The notes: generated by a model from the sequence alone, not told the origin. 64,000 nucleotides of DNA from Piezodorus guildinii (GCA_023052935.1 CM041294.1:10712414-10776413), one strand, 5' to 3'. Positions 1-11,777 are shown, numbered from the stretch's first letter. Made by a program: numbers and translations.

Positions 1-378
1 AGATCAACAACTTGTTTTTTAATATTTTAATTAATAATTTATAAATGGGTGATTTTCTCGTCTCAACCTACGATTCTCTGTAACGGGATGTGCTGGATTG
101 AAGCATGTTTTTTGTTTTATTATTTTCAATTATGAACCTTTTTAATCAAACGAAACAAAATTACCCACTCCCCTTAAAATTTGAGGGCTTTCGTTTCAAG
201 AAATTTAGAATTCGAATAACTAATAAAAAACAATCCATTTGTCAGAAACCATTGGACCACCATTTTGATAAATTTTGAAATTGGACTTTAAAATACTAGG
301 TACGATGGTAAAATAATAACACCTAGACGTTGATATCAGCTGGTTAATTTTGGCAGCCGTATGCATATGACCGTAATG
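1..378. other. No gene seen
   Basis: AT-rich sequence. The last 50 bases contain GATATCAGCTGGTTA, a piece of an unclassified repeat also seen in reverse near 38530-38565 and in part near 55873. Confidence 0.4.
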
Positions 379-1244
379 CACAGTAGGCAATATGACCGAT
401 TTAGGTGGACAAAATTCTGAAACTTGACCTTTAGGGCCCCAGGTAACGGGGAAAAATTTTTTTAAATTATAAGAAAAAATGATGAAAACTAATTAATTTT
501 TTGACACGATTGGCGAGTGCACAGTAGTCAAACATCAAATTTATTTGCTAAAATCTAAAACTTCCCTATATTTCACGTTTGAAGTCTCAGAATACGGGAA
601 AAACAATACAAAATATCTAATTATGACTCGGAGTTGCTAAAACCTGCTAATAGATGTATTTTATACCATTTAGGAAATTTTTGAAATTGTAGATAGTAAA
701 CTTTTGATTCGGAGTATTATGTCTGAAAAAAATTATGTATCACCCAAAACGCAAAAATTCTTTGTAATATCCAAAGACTAGAAGGATTGATGAAACAAAT
801 CCTACAAACAAATCCTTGGGGTAACTTGGGAGTTATATAGTTTTTCGTTATTGAATAGGGGCATACATTTACAAATTGCTAAATTAACTCTACTGGTGAG
901 ATTGCAATGTATATTCAATTACGATTTTGGAAATATAATGTCTTACCTGTCTCAACAATGTCCATTGTTAAATAAAATCAAAAAGACTTTGCTCTAAATA
1001 AACCTTAAACACAATAAATGACCATCGAATAAAAATAATCCCACTGCCGGTTATTAGGCACTTATGTGAACAGGAATGATTCATTTATTTAATATTTATT
1101 TGTAAAAACGGTATTTAATTACGGTGGCGGGAAAAATTAGTATTAATGGTCTTGCCAACTAATAATAAATAGGTGAAGCACTGGAAAATTCCAAACTTTT
1201 GACTTGACTTTTGTCCACCTAAATTGGGGATTTGGCCCACTGTG
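379..1244. mobile_element. Non-autonomous DNA transposon with inverted ends (CACAGTRGGC...)
   Basis: The left end CACAGTAGGCAATATGACCG is matched in inverted form by the right end, where both share ATTTAGGTGGACAAAA next to CACAGTGGGC. The right 270 bases recur at 23765-24014. There is no transposase frame. A terminal CAGT(G/A) is compatible with hAT elements, but no convincing 8-bp target duplication is visible. AGCCG occurs on both sides. Confidence 0.6.
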
Positions 1245-1689
1245 AGCCGGTTAAAAGTAATTTTATTCAATAACTCATGTAAAAATGTATTTGTGTTTTT
1301 AACCGAGAAACCACGATTAATTATGAAAAGGAGAAAAACATTTATTGAGAATCAGTAAAGTGCGATTATAATAGATTTTAAAAAAATGTTTATTTTTATA
1401 TAAATTATAATAGATGCGATTCCACCAAAAGTCGGTTGTTATCTCAAATAATCATAACTGACATTGATTATTTCAAAATCTGCAACTGACAGTATTATTA
1501 TTGTAATAATAAATTTTAACTTCCATCAGTAATTAAAAATGTATACCTGCCCGACTATTACCACTGCTCCCTGACATGGTCATAAACAGAATTGTTTTTC
1601 ATTTATTCTAATAATTATTTAATTGTATGAATGTGATCTCAAATAATCATTATTATTTTTCATATAAGGGCAAACTGTAACTCATCCGG
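1245..1689. other. Unclassified repeat fragment and AT-rich DNA
   Basis: The first about 80 bases (GCCGGTTAAAAGTAATT followed by TCAATAACTCA) resemble 55890-56000 and 56370-56450. The rest shows nothing recognisable. Confidence 0.35.
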
Positions 1690-1696
1690 ATGAAAA

Positions 1697-2690
1697 TCTG
1701 GTGCACTTAACTCCGTTTTTAGATCAATTTATAAATTTTCAAGAAGAGAAATGATAAAAGATTGAAGAATTAACTATCGTACTTTGAGTTTCAATAAAAA
1801 CATATATTTTATTAAATAATCTATTACATTCACATGAATCAGTTAGTTTTATTGGCTTTCCTTAGCTCTCAATTAAATTTTACAATTTTGTTTATAAGAT
1901 AAAAAAAATTCTAAAATATTTAGCTTTCCAACGGTCTATTAATGTTCGTGTGTTCGAAAACACAAAATATGTTTGCATGTTTCCCCTTTAGTTAGATATC
2001 AAAGTCGTTCATCTTATATATATTTTTTTTGTTTTTTTATCCATGGTTAATTTTTCCAAATCTACAAAATTAAAAGTACTTTAGAGGAATAAAAAATTAC
2101 TGCATTTAAGCCCTGTCAGACTATTTTAATCAGAACGAAACCTATGGTATTAAACTCAAGGTTGATACAAGGAGTTAAATCAAAATCGTAAAGCGGTTTT
2201 TAAAAATATTTTATAATGGTCCAAAATGCTTGGTGTAATGTGGTTTGCCAATTTCGATGAAAAAGTTGCATTACCATCTCAAGCAAATACGTTTCTAAAG
2301 TATGAAATTTAAGTTTTATAAAATTCTTGACAATCCTCCGAGGCGTCTGAAAAGATGGCCTCGAGACCTTCTAGTTTAGAAAAGTTACAGGAGTGCTGCC
2401 ATTGGGTAGTTCTTCTTTAAGTCTGTATCACGCCATTTATCTTTTGTCATCTATATATTTACTTGTTGTACTTTGAAGTACAGTTGTAAATTTCAATAAA
2501 TGATGTTATAATAATATATTTTTTTTTTTATAAAACTTATCGTTTTCGATATAGACTAATCACACACACACACCTTTTTGCGGGACTTGGTCATTTGGAT
2601 TCAAGAGACCCTAAAACGTGTATTTCCGGTGACAACTCAAATTAGAGAAAAATTATATATATTACGTAAATATAGGTAAGTGAAAGTAAA
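1697..2690 (+). mobile_element. Helentron-like interspersed element, copy H1
   Basis: It begins TCTGGTGC after a run of A and ends GGTAAGTGAAAGTAAA. It carries the family landmarks: GCATTTAAGCCCTGTCAGAC, the CA-repeat followed by CCTTTTTGCGGGACTTGG, and AAAACGTGTATTTCC. It is split by a LINE 3' fragment at 2324-2525. Confidence 0.7.
2324..2525 (+). mobile_element. 5'-truncated LINE 3' end inserted in H1
   Basis: The sequence matches the 3' untranslated region of the LINE at 2849-3295 (shared TCCTCCGAGGC, GTACAGTTGTAAATTTCAAT). It ends in a T/A-rich tail. TTTTATAAAA at 2314-2323 and 2526-2535 is a clean target-site duplication, and joining the flanks restores the H1 consensus. Confidence 0.8.
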
Positions 2691-2848
2691 TTTCTTTAAT
2701 AATAAAGAAATCATTATGACGTAATAAATTGTATTGCTATTTACAACATTAGTACATGTAAAAAGAGGAAAATATATATAAGAAAGATGGAGTTTGTTTC
2801 TTTTCTAATCCAGTGGTAGCACTCCAATTAGGATTTGAAGTCACAAAG

Positions 2849-3295
2849 CTCAGTTACACAACCATTATTAGACATATCTGGACATATGGCATAGAGCTAT
2901 GGGGCTCCACTAAACCATCGAATTCCTCCCGCATCCAATCCTTGCAATCCAAAATCCTTCGACAAATCCTAGACGCTCCTTACTTTGTTGCCAACAAACT
3001 CATCCATAGAGACCTGAATATCCCACTCGTTGCAGAAATCGCCAAAAAGATACACCTCCTTTCATTCCAAATTACCAGCCCATACAAACCCGCTTGTCCG
3101 TATCCTCTCATCGACACATAATCCCGATAATCCTCCGAGGCATCTGAAAAGGCGGTAGCCTCGAGACCTGCTACCGCTGGGTAGATTCTTCTCATGTCCT
3201 TTTCAAGCCAATTGTCTGTAAATATCTCATTTACTTATTGTACTATGTAAATTGTACAGTTGTAAATTTCAATAAAATAATTTTAAAAAAAAAAA
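2849..3295 (+). mobile_element. 5'-truncated Jockey-like LINE (C-terminal part of RT frame and 3' UTR)
   Basis: The frame encodes IIRHIWTYGIELWG and LQSKILRQILDAPYF, the C-terminal region of the reverse transcriptase frame seen at 9647-11494. AATAAA and an A-tract follow. AGTCACAAAG occurs at 2839-2848 and 3296-3305 as the target duplication. Confidence 0.85.
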
Positions 3296-3493
3296 AGTCA
3301 CAAAGTCCTGGGCCCATATTCTTATGACCATTATCAGGAATTGAAGGATTGGCATACAAAGATAGTTAGGTTGGAAGACAGTAACAAACGGAGCATTAAG
3401 GTCAATATGAATTAGTTTGTTCTTGACTAAGGAGAATTGAGCATTTTACGGTGGATTTAGGACTGTATGGAATCGGTATGGGAAGGCTAAAAA

Positions 3494-4360
3494 ATATTGT
3501 GCGGGGAACAAACGACTTTCACTTACCTCCGTTTTTAGAATCATTTAAATAATTTTCAAATACAGTTAGAGATAAAAATTAGTGAAACCATTAAAGAATT
3601 AATTAAATGGAATTTCTATAGAAACATGTGTTTTATTAAAAAATCTATTAGATTATTATCTAAAATAATCAGTTAGTTTTATCAGCTTTTCATCACTCTC
3701 TACTAACTTTTAAAAGTTTGTGTATGAGAAAATATTTTTTTCTAAAATCTCAAGCTTTCCAACGGTATATGATACATGTATATTACTGTTCTTATGTTTT
3801 AAAACAAAAAAATATATGTTTTCAGTTTTCTCTTTAGGTGGGTATCGAATTTATTCAATTTATATATTTACCTGTTTTTTATCAGTGGTAACAAGATAAT
3901 ATAGTTATTTTTATAGAATGGACAAAATTAAAGGTACTTTAGAAAAAGAAATTTTAAAATATTGGCATTTAAGCCCTGTCAAACCATTTTAATCCAAATA
4001 AAACCTACATGATATTAAAGCTCATTAAATTTTACATCGATATAGCGAGTTTTAACAAAATCGTTAAAACCGTTTTCGAGAAAATCGAAAAAAGGTTCAA
4101 AATGCATAGTATAAAGTAGCTCTTCTGGTAAGCCGATTTTCATGAAAAAGATTTTGTAACGTCTCGGGCGTATAGTTGTCTTAATTATGTAATTTTAGTT
4201 TCATAGGACCTACCGTTTCCGCCCGGGAGTTACCACACACACAGACCTTTTTGCGGGACTTGGTTATTTGGACTCAGGTGTGTTTCCGTTGAAAACTGGA
4301 ATTCGAAATTTTTCACGATCGCAATACTTTGTCTTAATATATATAGTAAGTGAAAGTAAA
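3494..4360 (+). mobile_element. Helentron-like element, copy H2
   Basis: It is nearly complete in structure: the left subterminal GACTTTCACTTACC, the landmark TTAAGCCCTGTCA, GCGGGACTTGGTTATTTGG, and the right end ATATATAGTAAGTGAAAG. It has no open frame. Confidence 0.75.
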
Positions 4361-5303
4361 AAGAGAAATCTGTCATTATTGTTTTAAAATTAGATTTTCT
4401 TTTTTACCATAAAGGTTAATTTAAAATGTAATGTCATATTTTACATTTTGACACTTAGGTAAAGATTATACAAATCCAAAACGTTTTAATTATTTTAAAA
4501 TCACACGTAATATCTTCAACCACTTGGGCCAACAGTCTCCTAACAAAATTATCTTCCAAATGTTTCAAATTTGGGTAATTGATTCAGCGCTTACCCTGAC
4601 AAAGTAATCATTCCAACAGATAATTGATATTTTATAATTTGTTAATCGAATTCATATATTTGTTGTTACTTTAATCAGTACCAGTCCGGTTTGGAGACTT
4701 AACCTATAAACATACAGTAGATGTTTGAATGTGCATATAATTATTGATCATTCACTACAGCCACTTGCAGATAATATATATAATTATGGCTAGATATAAT
4801 CAAAAGATCGCGGGTTCTTTACACGACTATTGCTAACTGTGTTGAGGTCAGACCTTAAGAGAAACAGGACAATTTCATCGCTGCCCGGTTCTAAGCCTGC
4901 GCTCTGTCAATTAATTTGGGCGGGGCGTTCGGATCTCATCTAGTTTTATCTTTGCTGCCAAGAAATTACTACTCATTTGGAAAATTCGCGATAATCTTTG
5001 CGATCCAATACGGCTTGTTAATTGGAAATAAAATGTTACCATATGCCATTGACCCCAATATTAATTCAATCTCGTAGGTACAACACTTTCCATTTGTTAA
5101 CGAGAAGCAGTGGCGGATCCACTACGGGAGAAGTATTTTAACACTAGAAATACGGGAACATTAACCTATATGAAAAAAGGCATGAAAGCAGTCAAAATGA
5201 CTGCATTGAGAAAAAATAACTAATGCGCAAAGAAATTTGTTTAACAGTAATTTTTAATATATTTTATATCACTTACAGTCATATAGCAAGTTATTAATAA
5301 CTA
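4361..5303. other. No gene seen
   Basis: AT-rich, unassigned. AGTGGCGGATCCACTACGGG near 5109 resembles ends of cut-and-paste transposons. AGTCAAAATGAC near 5192 resembles piggyBac-type subterminal sequence and lies beside the piggyBac relic. Confidence 0.3.
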
Positions 5304-5763
5304 TTAACAGTCAAAAACAACTGTTATGTTTTTCCCTGGTTGATAGCAAGCTTGATTGTTTTCAATAAACTTGTCCCATATTTCCGAAATCAAGGAAAAT
5401 TTATTTGTTGGGATGCGTGTACTTCTTTCAGTCCGTTTGTCAAAACGAATAAATCGTAGAATTTGCTTGAACGTATCTCGGGACACAGTTCTTCTGAAAA
5501 ATTCGGGACCACACTTGACTGACCATAAATAACTTAGTTTTAAATGTTTTGCCTCGTAGGCTCCACTAGCATATAAAATGTCAATAAATGCACGTATTTT
5601 CGGGAGTGTAGTTGTCAAATTGTAATCCAAAATTCGGCGAGCTTCTTCTTCTGTGCATTTTTTTTTTATGTTTCATAATATAATCATTTATCATCAAGGA
5701 AAATGCACTGACAATATTATTTGCCATAACGTTTCTTCTTGTGCAGGCTGTTGGCCCTGTCAC
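5304..5763 (-). pseudogene. piggyBac-type transposase fragment
   Basis: On the minus strand, LPKIRAFIDILYASGAY, LSYLWSVKCGPEFFRRTVSR and DTFKQILRFIRFD are typical of the N-terminal half of DDE_Tnp_1_7 (piggyBac) transposases. An upstream part (TRRNVMANNIVSAFS) is in another frame, so there is a frameshift near 5670. The frame ends before the first catalytic aspartate region is complete. It is a dead relic. Confidence 0.8.
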
Positions 5764-5769
5764 ACCCTC

Positions 5770-5890
5770 GAAAATATATTGATTTTGATGACCCTAAAAA
5801 GTGTATTTCTGTTCAAAACTCAACTTTGAAAATTTTCACGACCGCAATACTTCTCTTACTATATATTTCATACATAGGTAAGTGAAGATT
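5770..5890 (+). mobile_element. Helentron-like 3' end fragment
   Basis: It matches the last about 120 bases of the family (CCCTAAAAAGTGTATTTC, AAAATTTTCACGACCGCAAT, GGTAAGTGAAG). It abuts the piggyBac relic. Confidence 0.6.
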
Positions 5891-6699
5891 AAATAGAATT
5901 TTCTGTTAATTTCTAAAAAAGTTTTATTTATCAGTCATCTTACACCTTAGCCGTGTACATAGAGAGGGGCGTATCCAAAAAATATACGAACACTGTACTC
6001 ACTAGATTAAAATAATCTATTTCAACACCGATAGTATGAAAAAGCTATATAAATTATAAGCTATATAAATAAATTATTAATAGGCCTCGAAACGGGCAGA
6101 GGCAAATTAGCGAAAAGTATCCTCTGTACGTCAACTGGTTGATTATGGAAGTACAGATCTCGTACTTTTTTGTGAGTATCTGCCCATTTCTATTTGTACA
6201 GGCTGTACCTAGTACAAGTAGTATTAGTCAGTTGGTAAACTGGTAGATTTCTATTTATTCTGATCGATTATTACTTTGTTGCGAAACGACTCTTATCGTC
6301 ACTTATCGAAAGAACTTGGATAATCTATTTCCCAATCGCAGAAGCCAAAGCCTCGCCTTTATATAAATCCTTACGTGACAGTTCCGAAGCCTGCTCCAGC
6401 TCCAGCTCCAGCTCCTGCCGCTGGAACAGACCGCACGCACTTGGTTGTCACGCTTCCTTCACAGCTCGGTCACTGGGTCCTCCTCGAGGGTGGCTCTACG
6501 ATCCAAGAACTGTCGTCGGGGCAGGGTGTTCAGGTCGGGAGGGAAACTATCCAAACTATCCAAGAGTTTTCGAGGATATTGTCATCACTGGCAAAAGTTC
6601 TTCAGGAATAATGACCAAAAGAAATTATAATCAGGCTGTAAGGCGGCCGATAGAAGTGAAACCGTTTTTTAATTTGCGATTTACACTGGAATTTCGTTG
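5891..6699. other. No convincing gene; TATATAAA near 6360 with a small open frame
   Basis: The stretch holds a short inverted motif (AAGCTATATAAATTATAAGC) and a TATA-like TATATAAA at 6360-6367. A 78-codon frame follows that begins with GTG and contains a PAPAPAPAPA run. There is no in-frame ATG and no recognisable domain, so I do not call it a gene. Confidence 0.3.
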
Positions 6700-7325
6700 G
6701 AAGGAAGAGTACGTTTGAAATGAAATGAAAAAACGTCTTTATTATCCTGGGACTAAAGTCTCTTAAGAATAAAATAAAATACATAATTGATGACCGGAAA
6801 ACTTTGGTCATGGCTTGGAATAACATATTACTAAACTAGAAAAATAGTACAGGTCGTAATATATATACATCTTTACAAGTCAGACTCACAGAATGAAATA
6901 AAAAATAAAAATAAAATAACGAAAAAAAAAACAAAAACAGAAATAGCTAATTCATCAGTGATAATTTAAGTAATATAAACACACACAAAAAAATACAATA
7001 GTGATAATTGGAATTTATAGCATCTGCAGTTGTTTGTTTGACTGGGTAAGGAGAAGGTGGTTGAAAAAGAGCGATTTGAAGGAGGAAGTCGTCCTTACAT
7101 GACGGAACTCAGGAGGGATAGAATTCCAAAGAGAGGTTGCTTTGGCTAGAAAGGACTTGTCAGAGGACGGGATCTGGTAGAACGGGACTGAATTGATGAT
7201 TTAAATTGAATTGATTGGAAGATATAGCTGGGACGATGAGTTCTGATAACCTGGTAGAGGAAGGAAGCTAGGAAATACTGGCATCTGTAACGAGGATAAA
7301 GCCACCTTAACTCGGCGTAATACTG
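6700..7325 (-). mobile_element. CR1/L2-like LINE 3' end
   Basis: The minus-strand translation of about 7015-7325 includes SFLAKATSLWNSIPPEFRHV and SSFKSLFFNHLL, the typical C-terminus of CR1/Jockey-related reverse transcriptase frames, with one frameshift. The 3' UTR runs to an AATAAAGACG and TTTCA-type tail near 6710. Confidence 0.7.
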
Positions 7326-8400
7326 GGTTATATTGTGTGTACGTAGATATTTATACGTTTATAAAATTAGATTATGTTGAGGACTCTGTTTTGTTATTAT
7401 TGTTTTATTTAATTGTAAAACATCGTCATCTTGTAGAGATATATCATCTTGAATTGTGCCATCGTGATCTGAATGTGAAGATATTTTAAAATATAGTCCA
7501 TATTCAAATTCATAACCTTCTAGACTGAATTCTATTGGGTTGTTTCACATGAAATGTAAAACGAAAAAGTATTCTTATATACCTGCGACAAAACATAGTG
7601 TTATATTTTAAAATACACTTAATCGACCTAAAGAAATAGATGGAATTATGTTCATAGTTTAACAATGGTCAACTTCAGCTAAAAAAATTTGTCTAACAAT
7701 CGGGAAATAATTTTCTTACGTTCATAAAAATTATTTTCGATAAATTAGCTTTCTATAATACTACTTTAACCAAAAATATTTTGGATAGGCGTAAATGATA
7801 TTTTGTTTGTAGTGATTAGAAGTAATGCTGTATAAAAAATATAACAAACAAAAAATTAATAACAAACACAGCCATCCAGGTCCACTTCATTATTTTTTTT
7901 TATGGGGGAGGAGGCAGTCACACATTGCCTGTCGTAGTAGATTTCGCAGAAGTTGGAAGTTGAATACATTTAGCAATCGTAATGAAAGGGTCTTCATGAC
8001 ACCCTAACCTCAAATTGGCCAGCCAGCGGTGATAGCTATTCCCTGGCAAAAACGGTTGACAGCTCCCCATGTTTTCTTTAGACGAGGGTAAACATTGGGC
8101 TATATATTGCCAGTCTGCCGATCGATACCTGTCCAAAGCTCATCAGAGTACACTACGTACCACGGTGACTATTTTATTAGTTCAAAAGTAATCATTATTT
8201 CAGACATATTATGGAATGTTTGTAGGTGAGTAACACTAGTAAATGTGCACACAGAGATAACCTCAGTTTCTCTTCTAAGCAAAATCAAACATTTTTTTTT
8301 TTTTTTTAATTAGTAATGAAATAAACATTGTGCTTAATAGAAATCTATATAATTAAAATGCATTTTATGTTTATGCAGTGTTTATGCTCGACGTAGCTCA
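7326..8400. other. No gene seen; one mariner-type end
   Basis: ATTGGGTTGTTTCACATGAA at about 7536-7555 equals the inverted end of the mariner at 14500-15399, but no partner end is present. A moderately GC-rich patch at 7900-8160 has short open frames in both directions and no recognisable product. Confidence 0.4.
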
Positions 8401-8405
8401 GTAAT

Positions 8406-8444
8406 GCCCTGATGATGGCACACAGGTTTGAGCCGAAACTTCGG
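8406..8444 (+). ncRNA. Hammerhead-ribozyme-like core (degenerate)
   Basis: GCC-CTGATGA-TGGC...GCC-GAAAC gives stem I 5' strand, core, stem II and core. The sequence after GAAAC is TTCGG rather than GTCGGC, so stem I and the cleavage site look mutated. Confidence 0.4.
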
Positions 8445-8984
8445 AAAAATCAAAATATTCTTAATTAAAACGACTGAATTTCATTTACTTCTACCTACGA
8501 TACTAAAATACATTTAATTTTTAAATTTCATATTTCTATAATAATATGATTAAGATATTCTTCTCAATTTAGTTTTACTAAGATTTTAATATTGACAGTA
8601 AGATCATCATGAATTTTCTTGGTATTTTAAAATATTTTCAAACAAAGTGATGTTTTAATAATATTTACAATTCTCGATATTTTATTGTCGAGATAATTAA
8701 TATATTCATGATATTAATTTTATATACAGTAAGAGGTAAGTTCTAAGACATAGTTTATCTACCATGTCTTTACTCGTTACATTTTCAACTGATTGTAATT
8801 CAATTAAATTTTAAAATAACGATATCATAAATTTCGATATTTTTTGTCGATATTAACCAGTATCGATAACGTTCACGGAAATTGATATCGATATCTTATT
8901 GTTAGTGGACAGGTATACACAGACCGCTGCGCATGCGCCAGTCTAGAGCATGTTGATAACGCGAACCGTCCCCATGGTAACGAA
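8445..8984. other. AT-rich DNA with a palindromic CpG motif
   Basis: No gene is visible. TGCGCATGCGC at 8928-8938 matches the NRF-1/erect-wing type site, just upstream of the LINE. Several GATATC/CGATAT motifs, including TATCGATA at 8861-8868, precede it. Confidence 0.3.
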
Positions 8985-9645
8985 ATCAAATAAAAAATTT
9001 TCCTACCTTTATCCCGTTGAGGCCGGTGTTCCTCAAGGCAGTGTCTTGGGACCCGACCTCTACATCCTTTACACTGCTGATATTCCTACACATCCTGATA
9101 CCTTTCTGGCAACTTTTGCAGACGAAACCGCCATCCTATCATCCAGTTCCAATCCTGAAACAGCATCCTTAAACCTACAGAGACACCTTTTCCTTATCGA
9201 ACACTGGTGTAATAACTGGCGTGTAAAGGTGAACGAAGCCAAATGTAAACACATAACCTTTACTCTTAGACGAAAATCCTGTCCGCCAGTTTATTTCAAC
9301 TCATTACCGATTCCTCTCTCAGATACAGTCCGGTATCTTGGCTTACTGTTAGACAAAACATTGACTTGGAACCCAAGAACTCAACCGACGATTAGGACAG
9401 TTATACCGACTACTCAACAGAAAATCTGAGCTTACAGTTGACAACAAATTATTAATCTACAAGACAATACTGAAGCCAATCTGGACCTACGGACTTGAAC
9501 TGTGGGGGACAGCTAAACGTACTAACATCAAACGCATTTAATCCTTTCAATCCAAAGTCCTTCGTACATACTCCTTATTATGTCTCTAACTATACCTTGC
9601 ACCACGACCTTAATGTTTCATTTATTTCAGACCTAATTCCATCCA

Positions 9646-11777
9646 TATCTGGCAGAGGACCAGGCATCCTGATGACAGGAAATCATACAATTATTATTGT
9701 AAATTAGTTAAAAATAGATTGACAACCTACAGATCCCAATCCTATAATTCCTATCTTTCCTCATTATCCACTTGTGACCATTCCCTCTGGAAAGCAACTA
9801 AAAAAATCCTTAAATACCATCATATCTCTCATCCTCTCCAACGTCATGATGGTTCCTGGGCCTCGTCAGATGAGACTAGAGCAGAGGAATTTGCTAAACA
9901 TCTTGCAAACACATTCACTCCTCATCCTGAAATTAATTCTACCCATACAGCTGCAGTTGAAGAATCCCTCTCCTCGCCGATTCCTCTCTCTTTGCCTCCT
10001 AAAGCTGTCAACCCCTCTGAGGTCAAATTCCTAATCGATAAACTTAAACCTCGAAAATCTCCTGGATTTGATCTCCTCACTTCCCAAATCATTAAAGAAC
10101 TTCCCAAAAAGGCTATAGTATTCCTGACCTACATATATAACTGCATCCTCCGAACAACCCATTTTCCTCTGATGTGGAAACACTCAACCATTATACTTTT
10201 CCTTAAACCGGGCAAACCTGTTAATCATACCTCATCCTATAGACCAATCAGCTTGCTCCCTATACTTTCCAAATTATTTGAGAAAATCCTTCTGAAACGC
10301 ATCCTTCCGTTAATCCAACTCGACAAAATCCCATCTCACCAGTTTGGTTTCCGCTCAGGCCACTCCACTGTTCACCAAGGTCTTCGAGTTGTTGACCACA
10401 TATCCTATGCCCTTGAAAGCAAGCAATATTGCACAGGTGCCTTTCTGGACATAGCACAAGCATTCGACCGGGTGTGGCACGATGGCTTGCTTTTCAAACT
10501 AAAAACCCTATTACCTCAAGCCCTATATCTAATCCTTCGATCCTACCTATCTAACCGCTCGTTTCGAGTCCGTTGTGGTTCTGAATTCTCAATTTGTTAT
10601 CCGATAGAAGCCGGTGTTCCACAAGGTAGTGTCCTCGGTCCTATACTCTACATCTTATTCACCTCAGACATTCCCACCTTACCCGAAAACTTCCTGGCAA
10701 CATTTGCCGATGATACAGCTATCCTCTCATCCCATCCAGATCCTGTTACGGCATCCTCAAACCTCCAATCACATCTCGATCTGATTGAAAAGTGGTGCAA
10801 TCATTGGCGCATCAAAGTCAATGAATCAAAAAGCAAGCAAGTCACCTTTACCCTTCGACGCAGATCCTGCCCTTTTGTCCATTTTAACTCTATTCCTCTC
10901 ACCTTTTCTGACACAGTCAAATACCTTGGTTTCCTCTTAGACAAAAGACTGACATGGAACCCCCATACTAGACTCAAACGACAAGAACTCAATCGACGAT
11001 ATGGCCAGCTATATAGACTACTAAACAGAAAATCTCATCTCTCAACGGACAACAAACTCTTAATTTACAAGACTATTCTTAAACCAATTTGGACCTACGG
11101 ACTTGAACTGTGGGGAACAGCAAAAGTTTCGAATATCAAACGTATCCAATCCTTTCAGTCTAAAGTCCTTAGAACAATAGTAGATGCCCCATATTATGTC
11201 ACCAACAAAACCTTACACCATGACCTGAATATCTCATTTGTCCTTGATCTAATCCCATCCAAATTCTCAATCTTCCATCAGAAGCTTACTCACCTTCCTA
11301 ATCCCTTGGCAAACTCCCTATCTAGTTCCAAACATCCCTATAACCCTCCTCGTAGGTTGAAGCGGCAGTGGCCCAGAGATCTTTTGTATGTGGCTCTAGC
11401 GCCCTCGCGCAGCCTCCACTGGCACTCAAGACCAGTGACGCAGCTGAATGAGAGGCGCTGGGATCTTCTGGCATTGTGCCTCGACATCCACTAGTGGATC
11501 TCGAGGTTTGATTCAGTGATCCCAGGGGCAGTTTGTAAATATTGTAAATAGGTATGAATGTGAACAAGATTGTTATTATTATTTTCTTTATAGTACTTAT
11601 TTAATTTTGTGTATATATTTTTTTCTTTTATTTGCTTAGTCTTTATTAATTTTTTTCTCTTTAATTTTATTTCCAATGTACATATGGTATGAATGATTTA
11701 TTCTATCTCTAATACTCATTGCCCAGAAGGTGGCAGATTGTATTATCTCTTAATAAAACAAATTAAAAAAAAAAAAA
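9646..11777 (+). mobile_element. Jockey-like LINE, inner copy B
   Basis: This is a 2.1 kb 5'-truncated insertion into copy A, with an AATAAAACAAATT plus A-tract tail and an 11-bp duplication of AATTCCATCCA on both sides. The intact frame suggests a fairly recent insertion. Confidence 0.85.
9647..11494 (+). CDS. Jockey-like LINE reverse transcriptase, inner copy B (5'-truncated, frame intact)
   Basis: The open frame of about 615 codons covers a linker (WQRTRHPDDRKSYNY) and then the full reverse transcriptase: SYRPISLLPILSKLFEKIL, HQFGFRSGHST, GAFLDIAQAFDRVWHDGLL with the first catalytic D, EAGVPQGSVLGPILYI, and FADDTAILSS with the catalytic DD pair. The thumb-like YLGFLLDKRLTWNP and WTYGLELWG follow. 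It copies LINE RNA into the target site by target-primed reverse transcription. The endonuclease and ORF1 are missing because the copy is 5'-truncated, so it cannot move alone. The frame is read from the junction at 9646; no start codon of its own is expected. The 3' UTR and A-tail end at 11777. Confidence 0.9.
   Translation: MWQRTRHPDDRKSYNYYCKLVKNRLTTYRSQSYNSYLSSLSTCDHSLWKATKKILKYHHISHPLQRHDGSWASSDETRAEEFAKHLANTFTPHPEINSTHTAAVEESLSSPIPLSLPPKAVNPSEVKFLIDKLKPRKSPGFDLLTSQIIKELPKKAIVFLTYIYNCILRTTHFPLMWKHSTIILFLKPGKPVNHTSSYRPISLLPILSKLFEKILLKRILPLIQLDKIPSHQFGFRSGHSTVHQGLRVVDHISYALESKQYCTGAFLDIAQAFDRVWHDGLLFKLKTLLPQALYLILRSYLSNRSFRVRCGSEFSICYPIEAGVPQGSVLGPILYILFTSDIPTLPENFLATFADDTAILSSHPDPVTASSNLQSHLDLIEKWCNHWRIKVNESKSKQVTFTLRRRSCPFVHFNSIPLTFSDTVKYLGFLLDKRLTWNPHTRLKRQELNRRYGQLYRLLNRKSHLSTDNKLLIYKTILKPIWTYGLELWGTAKVSNIKRIQSFQSKVLRTIVDAPYYVTNKTLHHDLNISFVLDLIPSKFSIFHQKLTHLPNPLANSLSSSKHPYNPPRRLKRQWPRDLLYVALAPSRSLHWHSRPVTQLNERRWDLLALCLDIH

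Noticed and set aside
6375..6611. Open frame with a PAPAPAPAPA run after a TATATAAA motif
   Set aside because: It begins with GTG, has no in-frame ATG, no domain and no splice support, and two overlapping frames are equally open.
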